Positions 23,410 to 30,522 of a stretch of DNA of 32,124 nt are shown one piece after another. The notes under the pieces were generated by a model. It was given only the letters and a program-made list of their open reading frames with translations. It ran no database searches and was not told where the DNA came from. The position numbers and the translations under genes were made by a program. Where the stretch lies: positions 1 to 32,124 of the forward strand of contig DAHUZE010000020.1 of the NCBI GenBank assembly GCA_027306755.1, in the 5' to 3' direction. Source of the stretch: Acidimicrobiaceae bacterium. GTDB lineage: Bacteria; Actinomycetota; Acidimicrobiia; Acidimicrobiales; RAAP-2. Each line of letters begins with the position of its first letter. Position 1 is the stretch's first letter.

Positions 23410-25038
23410 ATGGTGGAGGACGCGGACGTCGTCGTCGCAGGCGCGGGGCACAACAGCCTCATCACGGCCTGTTACCTGGCCAAGGCCGGGTACAGGTGCC
23501 TGGTTCTCGAGGCCAATCCCATCCCGGGGGGCGGAGCGGTGACCGAGGAGCTGCTGGCTCCCGGCTACGCAATCGACACGTGCGCCACGGGCCATACCCT
23601 CCTGTGCACCAACCCCGTGCTGGCGGACGACGAGCTTGGCATCGTGGCCGGGGACGACCTCGCCTACGTGGACCCGGACCCGGTGGCCCACGTTGCCTTC
23701 CCCGACGGTGGCCACTTCACCATGACGCTCGACCGTGAGCAGACGGTGGCCGAGTTCGGCCGCTTCTCCGCCGCTGACGCCCGAGCTTACGAGCGCCTGC
23801 TCGACGACTACGCGGAGGTTGCGCCCATCTTCGCCCGGGCCCAGCACACCCCGTCGGGGATGGGGCCTCCGCTGGACCAGCTGCTGGCCGAGCACCCCAA
23901 GGGCCGCGTGTGGCAGCGGCGGCGGATGCTGAGCGCTTGGGACGTGATCCGGACCGAGTTCGAGAGCAAGGAGGCCCGGTCCTTCCTCATGTGGATGGCA
24001 TTCCAGACCTTCCAGGCACTGGACGTCCCCGGCACCGGGGTCCTGGCCTCGAGCATCGTTGCCGGCCGCCAGCGGCGAAGCTGGTCCGTGCTGCGGGGGG
24101 GTACCGGCAGGCTCACCCAGGCGCTGGCGGCTTACATCGAGCGCCACGGCGGGGAGGTGCGGTGCAACCAACCGGTGCGGCGCCTGCTGGTTGACGGCGG
24201 ACGCTGCACCGGCGTCGAGACCGAGTCGGGGGAGCAGTTCCGGGCATCCCGGGCTGTGGTCTCCACCATCCATGTCGTGCACCTGATGGACATGGTGCCC
24301 CCCGGGACGTGGCCCGAGGAGCTCGAGTACGCGGTGCGGACCTACGACGTCGGCATCCCCGGCTTCGGGATCTACATCCTCTCGGACCTACCGCCGGAGT
24401 TCGCCACCCCCGCGGGCCCGGTGACCGCGGTGTCCGCCGGCACCGTCGGGTGGCCCGAGGACGTGCTGAAGCTGGGCTTCGATCTCCGCCACGGGCGGTT
24501 CGTGGACGAGGTGCCGTGGCTCCTCGTGGCCACCCCCACCCTGGCCGATCCCGGGCGCGCACCGCAGGGCCATCACACGGTGAAGATCCTGAGCCCCCAG
24601 GTCTACGACCTGCCTGCGGGCCCCGCCGGCTGGCCCGAAGCCAAGGAGGCGCACGCCAAGAGGCAGCTCGAGTACCTGCGGCGGTTCACCCCCGGGTTCA
24701 CCGATGAGCACTTCCTGGCATCGCTCGTGAAGGCGCCGCCGGACATCGAGGCCACCAACCGCCACATGGTCCACGGCACCTTCCACGGGGGCGACCGGGG
24801 TGTGGCCCAGAGCGGTCCGGGCCGGCCGGCCCCGGGCTGGGCCGGGCACCGGATGCCACTGGAGGGCCTCTACCAGACCGGTGCCACGACCAACCCCGGC
24901 GGGTCGATCACCGGCGTGCCCGGGCGCAACGCCGCCCGGGTGATCCTGACCGACTTCGGCATCGATCCGGCAACGGTGCTGTGCGCCGGCGGCGGATCGG
25001 CGGGGGCCGCCGGCTCACCGCAGGGACCGGCGGCGTGA
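23410..25038 (+). CDS. Phytoene desaturase-like FAD/NAD(P) oxidoreductase, 542 aa
   Basis: This is a flavin oxidoreductase of the COG1233 / phytoene desaturase-PYROXD2 type. The FAD-binding dinucleotide fold lies at the N-terminus (DVVVAGAGHNSLIT, with GAGHN at 11-15, then LVLEANPIPGGG). The C-terminal flavin-contact region contains LYQTGATTNPGGSITGVPGRNA. The length is typical. ATG 23410 follows GAGGGGG. An open frame continues far upstream, but that stretch is antisense to the neighbouring hydrolase and should not be annotated. Carotenoid function is unlikely, because no other carotenoid gene is present and the gene is translationally coupled (GTGA) to an ACMSD-like amidohydrolase. I infer oxidation of a pathway intermediate, with uncertain substrate. 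Confidence 0.9.
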   Translation: MVEDADVVVAGAGHNSLITACYLAKAGYRCLVLEANPIPGGGAVTEELLAPGYAIDTCATGHTLLCTNPVLADDELGIVAGDDLAYVDPDPVAHVAFPDGGHFTMTLDREQTVAEFGRFSAADARAYERLLDDYAEVAPIFARAQHTPSGMGPPLDQLLAEHPKGRVWQRRRMLSAWDVIRTEFESKEARSFLMWMAFQTFQALDVPGTGVLASSIVAGRQRRSWSVLRGGTGRLTQALAAYIERHGGEVRCNQPVRRLLVDGGRCTGVETESGEQFRASRAVVSTIHVVHLMDMVPPGTWPEELEYAVRTYDVGIPGFGIYILSDLPPEFATPAGPVTAVSAGTVGWPEDVLKLGFDLRHGRFVDEVPWLLVATPTLADPGRAPQGHHTVKILSPQVYDLPAGPAGWPEAKEAHAKRQLEYLRRFTPGFTDEHFLASLVKAPPDIEATNRHMVHGTFHGGDRGVAQSGPGRPAPGWAGHRMPLEGLYQTGATTNPGGSITGVPGRNAARVILTDFGIDPATVLCAGGGSAGAAGSPQGPAA

Positions 25039-26036
25039 GCGGGCCCGGATCCCTGGGCGTGGTGGATGCCCACGCCCACATCGTGGTGGACGACCTGTTC
25101 TCCGGGCCGGCCGCCCTGGACCCGGCCTTTGCCGAGCTGCGGGAGGTCGACGGCGTACGGCGGCTGTTCACGCGGGGGAAGGAGCTGGCCTCCGTGGTGG
25201 GCGAGTTCGTGGACCCGCCGGCGATGCTGGCTCAGGCCCGGGCGCACGGGGTCGACCACCTGCTCCTGTCGCCCTGGGTCCAGCTGCTCCCGATGGGCCT
25301 TCCGGCGGTGGATGCCCGGCGGCGGGCCGAGGTGCAGCTCGAGGCCCTGGCCCGGGTGGTGGCCGCGGATCCCCGTCACCTGAGCGCGGTTGGCGCGGTC
25401 CCCATCGATCACCCGGCCGAGGCCGTGGCCGTGCTCGAGGAGGCATGCGCCGCCGGGCTCTCGGGAGTGGAGCTGGCGGCCAACGCCGGCAACTACCTGG
25501 GAGACGACGGCCTGGAGCCGTTCTGGGAGGCGGCCGAGTCGTTGCAGGCTCTCGTCTTCGTCCACCCCGCCACCCGGGGCATCTCGTTGCCCGCGCTCGA
25601 CGACTTCTACCTGTGGAACACCGTGGGGAACCCGGCCGAGACGGCGATCGCCGGCGCCCACCTGGCGCTGGGCGGCGCGCTCGAGCGTCACCCCGGCCTG
25701 CGGGTCCTCCTGGCCCACGGAGGCGGCGTCCTGCCCGCGGTGTGCGGTCGGATCAGCCACGGCCAGGAAGCGGTGCCCGCGGGTCGAGGCAAGCTGGCCA
25801 GGCCGGTCGAGGAATCGTTGGCCCGCTTCTACTTCGACACCGTCACCCACGACCGGCGCCAGCTCCGCCGGCTCATCGAGGACTTCGGGCACGAGCACGT
25901 GGTGCTCGGCTCCGACCGCCCGTTCGACATGGGGGACCCGGACCCAGCGGCCGCCGTGCGCGCCATCGGCCTGGAACCGGCGGAGGAGGCGGCGGTCCTG
26001 GGAGGCAACGCTGCTCGCCTGATCGCCCGGCGCTGA
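25035..26036 (+). CDS. ACMSD-like amidohydrolase (amidohydrolase_2), 333 aa
   Basis: This is a zinc TIM-barrel enzyme of the amidohydrolase_2 family, close in pattern to 2-amino-3-carboxymuconate-6-semialdehyde decarboxylase. Metal ligands are His13 and His15 (DAHAHIVVDD), His177 (FVHPATRG) and Asp294 (VLGSDRPFDMG). His228 in LAHGGGVLPAVCGRISHG matches the family catalytic His motif. The stretch with NTVGNPAETAIAGAHLALGG also follows the ACMSD pattern. Members are mostly non-oxidative decarboxylases, though hydrolases and hydratases occur. GTG 25035 overlaps the oxidoreductase stop (GTGA). A carboxylated muconate-like or aromatic acid substrate is an inference only. Confidence 0.9.
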   Translation: MSGPGSLGVVDAHAHIVVDDLFSGPAALDPAFAELREVDGVRRLFTRGKELASVVGEFVDPPAMLAQARAHGVDHLLLSPWVQLLPMGLPAVDARRRAEVQLEALARVVAADPRHLSAVGAVPIDHPAEAVAVLEEACAAGLSGVELAANAGNYLGDDGLEPFWEAAESLQALVFVHPATRGISLPALDDFYLWNTVGNPAETAIAGAHLALGGALERHPGLRVLLAHGGGVLPAVCGRISHGQEAVPAGRGKLARPVEESLARFYFDTVTHDRRQLRRLIEDFGHEHVVLGSDRPFDMGDPDPAAAVRAIGLEPAEEAAVLGGNAARLIARR

Positions 26037-26066
26037 TTACCCGTCGGACCTGGGCGCAGCCCTGGA

Positions 26067-27056
26067 TCAGCGGTCGACGAGGGACATGTCGGGGTAACGG
26101 TCGCCGGCGGCCACCCCGGGCGGGAAGGCCTCCGACAGCTCGGCGACGTCGCTTTGGCTGAGCTCGAGCGCGTCGGCCGCGAGGTTCTCCTCCACGTGCA
26201 CGGGGTTGGCGCTTCCGGGGATGGGCACGATGTCGGACCCCTGGGCCAGCACCCATGCCAGGGCGAGCTGCGAGGGGGTGCACCCCCGGCGCCGGGCGAG
26301 CTCGGCCATCCGGTCCTGAATGGCGACGTTGCGGGCCAGGTGCTCGCCGGAGAAGCGGGGGTGGTTGCGGCGGACGTCGCGCTCGGCCAGGTCCGAAGGG
26401 TCGCGGAACCGACCGCCCAGGAATCCCCGGCCCACCGGGCTGTAGGCCACGAACCCGATGCCCAGCTCCCGCACCGTGGGCAGGACGCCGGCCTCGGGGT
26501 CCCGGGTCCACAGGCTGTACTCGGACTGCAGCGCGGTGATCGGGTGGGTGGCGTGCGCGCGCCGGACGGTGGCGGGAGCAGCCTCCGACAAGCCGATATG
26601 GCGGACCTTGCCCGCCTGCACCAGCTCGGCCATCGCTCCGACGGTCTCTTCGATCGGCACCTGCGGATCGACCCGGTGCAGGTAGTAGAGATCCACGTGG
26701 TCGACACCGAGGCGCAGCAGGGAGGCGTCGCAGGCTTCCTGGACGTAGTCGGGCCGGCCGTTCACGCCCTGGAAGGTCCCGTCGTCCCGGCGGACGTTGC
26801 CGAACTTGGTGGCGATCACCACGCTGTCCCGCCGCCCGGCCACCGCCTTACCCACCACCTGCTCGTTGGTGTAGGGCCCGTAAGCGTCCGCGGTGTCCAA
26901 GAAGGTGCAGCCGAGGTCCAGGGCTCGCCGGATCAGCCCGACGCCGGCCTCCTCGTCCGCCGGCGCTCCGTACATCGGCGAAAGGGCCATGCAGCCCAAG
27001 CCGACGGCCGAGACCTCCAGTCCGTGCGCGGCGCTCCCGAGGTGCCTGGTGTCCAC
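26067..27056 (-). CDS. Aldo/keto reductase, 329 aa
   Basis: This is a second NAD(P)H aldo/keto reductase, of the AKR13/YakC-like type. The tetrad is Asp54 and Tyr59 ([10 protein letters not shown]), Lys84 (VIATKFG) and His127 (YYLHRVD). The cofactor region is [16 protein letters not shown] near the C-terminus. The GTG start at 27056 is supported by GGAGG about eight bases upstream. It faces the ACMSD-like gene and is divergent from the M24 operon. The perfect operator palindrome at 27142-27153 is 86 bases upstream, so shared control is plausible. Its sequence is far from the reductase at 1821, so this is not a local duplication. Confidence 0.92.
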   Translation of the reverse strand: MDTRHLGSAAHGLEVSAVGLGCMALSPMYGAPADEEAGVGLIRRALDLGCTFLDTADAYGPYTNEQVVGKAVAGRRDSVVIATKFGNVRRDDGTFQGVNGRPDYVQEACDASLLRLGVDHVDLYYLHRVDPQVPIEETVGAMAELVQAGKVRHIGLSEAAPATVRRAHATHPITALQSEYSLWTRDPEAGVLPTVRELGIGFVAYSPVGRGFLGGRFRDPSDLAERDVRRNHPRFSGEHLARNVAIQDRMAELARRRGCTPSQLALAWVLAQGSDIVPIPGSANPVHVEENLAADALELSQSDVAELSEAFPPGVAAGDRYPDMSLVDR

Positions 27057-27266
27057 CGCCGTCCTCCCGTCCCGAGCCGGCCCAGCCGCGGTTGCGCGGC
27101 GGCCGGCGCCTCCTCAACGTACCGGGGCGACTACCTGGCGCGCAATCGATTGCCATTGCGATAGGTTCGGGGGAGGCGCCCCGTCCGAGGACCCCGGGAG
27201 CGCCCTGCACGAGAACGCGGCACGAGAGGGCGGCACAGGGCCCGGCACCTGAGGATCGGGGGAGAC
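27057..27266. other. Divergent intergenic region with operator
   Basis: This 210-base region separates the leftward aldo/keto reductase and the rightward M24 operon. It holds the perfect operator palindrome at 27142-27153 and a possible rightward -10 TAGGTT at 27162-27167, without a recognisable -35 box. The leader before 27267 ends in a GGGGGAGAC ribosome site. Confidence 0.6.
27142..27153. promoter_or_regulatory. Operator copy 7, perfect palindrome
   Basis: GCAATCGATTGC is fully symmetric and is the best statement of the consensus. It lies between divergent genes, just upstream of a possible -10 box for the M24-E1-aldehyde dehydrogenase operon. Confidence 0.8.
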
Positions 27267-28529
27267 ATGGAAGGGAACCAGCCCACGCGAACGTTCGCCA
27301 CGGCGCCTGCACCGGGGGCCATGGCGGTGGACTTCGAGGAGCGGGTGGACTTCCGCCGCCTGCACGAGTACCGGCTCCGCCGGGCACGCCAGGCACTGGA
27401 GGCGTCGGACCTGGGCGCGCTGGTCTGCTTCGACCTGAACAACATCCGCTACGTCACGAGCACGGCCATCGGCGAGTGGACGCGGGACAAGCTCATCCGT
27501 TGCGCGGTACTGGCCCGGGGGGCGGAGCCGGTCTTGTGGGACTTCGGCTCCGCTGCGGTGCACCATCGCCTCTACTCCCCGTGGATCGAGCCGCGCAACT
27601 CCCGTCCTGCGGTCACCACGCTGCGCGGAGCGGTGGGCCCGGCCGCCGGGCTGTCCGACATCGCCGCGGCCGAGATCCTGGACGTGCTGCGTGAGGCAGG
27701 CGTGGCCGACATGCCCGTCGGAATGGACATCACCGACCTCCCGACCCTGTTCGCCCTCCAGCGCGCAGGCATCGAGGTGCGGGACGGCCAGCAGGTGATG
27801 CTGGACGCCCGGCAGATCAAGTCGAAGGACGAGATCATGCTGCTGTCCAGGTCTGCGGCCATGGTGGACGGGGCCTACCAGTTGGTCTCGGAGGCCTTGA
27901 AGCCGGGCGTCCGGGAGAACGAGATCGTGGCGTTGGTCAACGACACGCTCTACCGCAGCGGCTCCGACGACGTGGAGTCGGTCAACGCCGTGTCCGGCGA
28001 GCGCTGCGTCCCGCACCCGCACAACTTCTCCGACCGGATGATCAGGCCGGGGGAGCAGGCGTTCTTCGACATCATGCATGCATTCAACGGCTACCGCACC
28101 TGCTACTACCGCTGCTTTTCGGTCGGCTACTCCACGCCGTCCCAGCGCGACGCCTACGCCCGGGCCCGGGAGTGGATGGACGCAGGCATCGACCTGATCA
28201 AGCCGGGCGTCACCACGGACCAGATCGCCCGGCTGTGGCCCACGGCCCAGGACATCGGCCTGGCCAGCGAGCGTGAGGCCTTCGGCCTCCAGTTCGGGCA
28301 CGGGCTCGGCCTCGCGCTGCACGAGCGGCCGATCATCAGCCGGCTCAACTCGCTGGAGAACCCCATGGCGATCGAGGAGGGGATGGTGTTCGCTCTCGAG
28401 ACGTACTGCCCGGCCAGCGACGGGCACTCGGCGGCCCGCATCGAGGAGGAGATCGTCGTGACGGCCGATGGCCCCCAGATCATCACCCTCTTCCCGTCCC
28501 AGGAGCTGTTCGTCACCAACCCGTACTAG
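27267..28529 (+). CDS. M24-family peptidase-like protein with one metal ligand changed, 420 aa
   Basis: This is a pita-bread-fold protein of the M24 family (prolidase, aminopeptidase P, creatinase, DddP-type DMSP lyases) with a creatinase-like N-terminal domain. Four of the five metal-ligand positions are present: Asp268 (FFDIM), His345 (FGHGLGLALHE), Glu378 (FALETY) and Glu393 (ARIEEEIVVT). The second Asp, expected 11 residues after the first, is Cys279 (GYRTCYYRCF). A bimetallic site with Cys, or a mononuclear site, would be unusual. ATG 27267 follows GGGGGAG. It is the first gene of the operon with E1 alpha/beta and aldehyde dehydrogenase, only 14 bases ahead of E1 alpha. Dipeptidase activity should not be assumed; a C-N or C-S bond cleaving role fits the context. 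Confidence 0.88.
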   Translation: MEGNQPTRTFATAPAPGAMAVDFEERVDFRRLHEYRLRRARQALEASDLGALVCFDLNNIRYVTSTAIGEWTRDKLIRCAVLARGAEPVLWDFGSAAVHHRLYSPWIEPRNSRPAVTTLRGAVGPAAGLSDIAAAEILDVLREAGVADMPVGMDITDLPTLFALQRAGIEVRDGQQVMLDARQIKSKDEIMLLSRSAAMVDGAYQLVSEALKPGVRENEIVALVNDTLYRSGSDDVESVNAVSGERCVPHPHNFSDRMIRPGEQAFFDIMHAFNGYRTCYYRCFSVGYSTPSQRDAYARAREWMDAGIDLIKPGVTTDQIARLWPTAQDIGLASEREAFGLQFGHGLGLALHERPIISRLNSLENPMAIEEGMVFALETYCPASDGHSAARIEEEIVVTADGPQIITLFPSQELFVTNPY

Positions 28530-28543
28530 GAAGGGCCTGACCG

Positions 28544-29560
28544 ATGACCGACGTGATGCAACCCTCCGTGGACGCCGGACCGCCGGCGCTCGACGTCCGC
28601 CTGCGCCTCTACCAGATGATGGTCGAGATGCGCGACTTCGAGAAGCGCGCGTACGACCTGTTCCTCCAGGGCCTGGTCAAGGGGACCAGCCACCTCGGCC
28701 TCGGCCAGGAGGCGGTGGCGGCCGGGTTCGGCGCGGCCCTGGCGCCCAGCGACTACACGTTCGCCACCTACCGGGGGCACAACCACACGCTGGCCCGCGG
28801 GGTGCCCATGGCGCCGGTCATGGCCGAGCTCATGGCCCGCCAGCTCGGCCTCATGGCCGGCAAGGGGGGGTCCATGCACCTCACGAGCGTGGCCCACCGC
28901 ATGATGGGCTCCTACGCCATCGTGGGTGCGCACCTGACGATCGCCAACGGGGCCGCCTGGTCGTCCAAGCTGCGCGGTGCGCCCGAGGTGACGGTGTGCT
29001 TCTTCGGGGACGGGACCACCAACATCGGCGCCTTCCACGAGGCGCTCAACCTGGCCGTGGTGTGGAACCTGCCCATCGTGTTCGTGTGCGAGAACAACCG
29101 TTGGATGGAGTACACGCCCATCGGCTCGGTGACGGCGGTGCCCCACCCGGCGGCGGACCGGGCGCCCGCGTACGGCCTGCCCGGCATCGTGGTGGACGGC
29201 AACGACGCCGATGCCACCTACGCGGTGGCCGTCGCCGCCTTCGCCCGTGCCCGTGGCGGCGGGGGGCCGTCCCTGGTGGAGGCCGAGACGTACCGCCACG
29301 GCGGGCACTCCCGGGCCGATCCGGGAAAGTACCGTCCTGACGAGGAGGTGGCCGCCTGGCTGGAGCGCGACCCGCTGCCGCTGTACCGCCAGCGGCTCCT
29401 CCAGGCCGGCGTGCCCGAGCAGGCGCTGGTCTCCATCGAAGAGGCATCGCACCGGGCCATCGACGAGGCGACGGAGCTGGCCAAGGCGAGCCCCCCGCCC
29501 GACCTGTCCCTGGTCGAGAAGGACGTCTACGCAGACGGAGGTGCGGCATGGCGGAGATGA
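28544..29560 (+). CDS. ThDP-dependent 2-oxo acid / acetoin dehydrogenase E1 alpha, 338 aa
   Basis: This is the alpha subunit of a heterotetrameric E1 (pyruvate, branched-chain 2-oxo acid or acetoin dehydrogenase type). The ThDP motif runs from GDG (155-157) to ENN (183-185). Family patterns TYRGHNHTLARG, AGKGGSMHL and the loop RHGGHSRADPGKYR are present. The N-terminus is short and the length is typical of acetoin:DCPIP oxidoreductase alpha. ATG 28544 has AGGAAGGG upstream at slightly long spacing. It overlaps the beta-subunit gene by 13 bases. No E2 or E3 gene is in the window, so either they lie beyond 32124 or the E1 uses another acceptor. Confidence 0.93.
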   Translation: MTDVMQPSVDAGPPALDVRLRLYQMMVEMRDFEKRAYDLFLQGLVKGTSHLGLGQEAVAAGFGAALAPSDYTFATYRGHNHTLARGVPMAPVMAELMARQLGLMAGKGGSMHLTSVAHRMMGSYAIVGAHLTIANGAAWSSKLRGAPEVTVCFFGDGTTNIGAFHEALNLAVVWNLPIVFVCENNRWMEYTPIGSVTAVPHPAADRAPAYGLPGIVVDGNDADATYAVAVAAFARARGGGGPSLVEAETYRHGGHSRADPGKYRPDEEVAAWLERDPLPLYRQRLLQAGVPEQALVSIEEASHRAIDEATELAKASPPPDLSLVEKDVYADGGAAWRR

Positions 29561-30522
29561 GCTACCGGGACGCCGTGGCCCACGGCATCGCCCAGGAGAT
29601 GCGACGGGACCCGTCCGTCGTCTTCTTGGGTGAGGACATCGGCTCGGCCGGTGGCGTCTTCAAGGCCACGGTGGGCGTGCTCGACACCTTCGGGCGCACA
29701 CGGGTGTTCGACACCCCGATCTCCGAGCAGGCGATCCTGGGCGCGGCGATGGGCGCGGCCATGACCGGGATGCGGCCCGTGGCCGAGATCATGTTCTCCG
29801 ACTTCTTCGCGGTCTGCTGGGACATCGTGGCCAACGAGATCGCGAAGACGAGGTACATGACCAACGGGCAGGTGACGCTGCCGCTCGTCATCCGGTCGGG
29901 CAACGGCGGCGGGTCCCGGTTCGGCGCCCAGCACTCCCAGAGCGTGGAGAACTGGGCCATGGCCGTCCCCGGCCTCAAGGTGGTGGCGCCGTCCACCCCG
30001 AAGGATGTGGTCGGCCTGCTGGCGGCGGCGGTGCGGGACACAGACCCGGTCCTGTTCTTCGAGCAGAAATCCCTCTACGCCACGAAGGGCGAGGTGCCCG
30101 ACGGCGAGATCGTGGACGAGCTGGGGAAGGCGTCGGTGCTGCGGCAGGGGCCGGCGGCCACCGTGGTGGCCCTGGCGGCCATGGTGCCCCGGGCGCTGGC
30201 GGCTGCCGAACGGCTGGCCCAGGAAGGCATCGAGGTGACCGTGATCGACCTGCGCTCGCTCGTCCCCCTGGACGTGACCACCGTCGCCACCTCGGTGGCC
30301 CGGACGGGCCACCTGATCACGGTGGAGGAGAACCCACGGCTCTGCGGATGGGGCGCAGAGCTCTCCTCGATCATCGCCGAGGAGAACCTGTTCGACCTGG
30401 ACGGACCGATCGTCCGGGTCACCACGCCCCATGTCCCGCTGCCGGCGGCGGACGCCTTGGAGGACGCCGCCCTGCCCAACGTGGACCGGATCGTCGACGG
30501 AGTGCGGAGGTCGGTTCTATGA
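29548..30522 (+). CDS. ThDP-dependent 2-oxo acid / acetoin dehydrogenase E1 beta, 324 aa
   Basis: This is the beta subunit partner of the E1 alpha protein. Signature stretches are FLGEDIGSAGGVFKAT, RVFDTPISEQAILGAA, GMRPVAEIMFSDFF, FGAQHSQSVENW and VTVIDLRSLVPLD, in the usual order. The length is normal. ATG 29548 is preceded by GGAGG at six bases; ATG 29557 is an alternative with less support. The stop overlaps the aldehyde dehydrogenase start as ATGA. Alpha and beta together form the 2-oxo acid decarboxylating component; the acyl acceptor is not defined by this window. Confidence 0.94.
   Translation: MAEMSYRDAVAHGIAQEMRRDPSVVFLGEDIGSAGGVFKATVGVLDTFGRTRVFDTPISEQAILGAAMGAAMTGMRPVAEIMFSDFFAVCWDIVANEIAKTRYMTNGQVTLPLVIRSGNGGGSRFGAQHSQSVENWAMAVPGLKVVAPSTPKDVVGLLAAAVRDTDPVLFFEQKSLYATKGEVPDGEIVDELGKASVLRQGPAATVVALAAMVPRALAAAERLAQEGIEVTVIDLRSLVPLDVTTVATSVARTGHLITVEENPRLCGWGAELSSIIAEENLFDLDGPIVRVTTPHVPLPAADALEDAALPNVDRIVDGVRRSVL

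Noticed and set aside
23410-25038. Carotenoid biosynthesis gene crtI
   Set aside because: Sequence similarity is only at the superfamily level, with no phytoene synthase or other carotenoid gene in the window.
27090-27101. GCGGTTGCGCGG as an additional operator near the divergent region
   Set aside because: It shares only the GGTTGC half and has no symmetric partner. The perfect palindrome at 27142 explains the region better.
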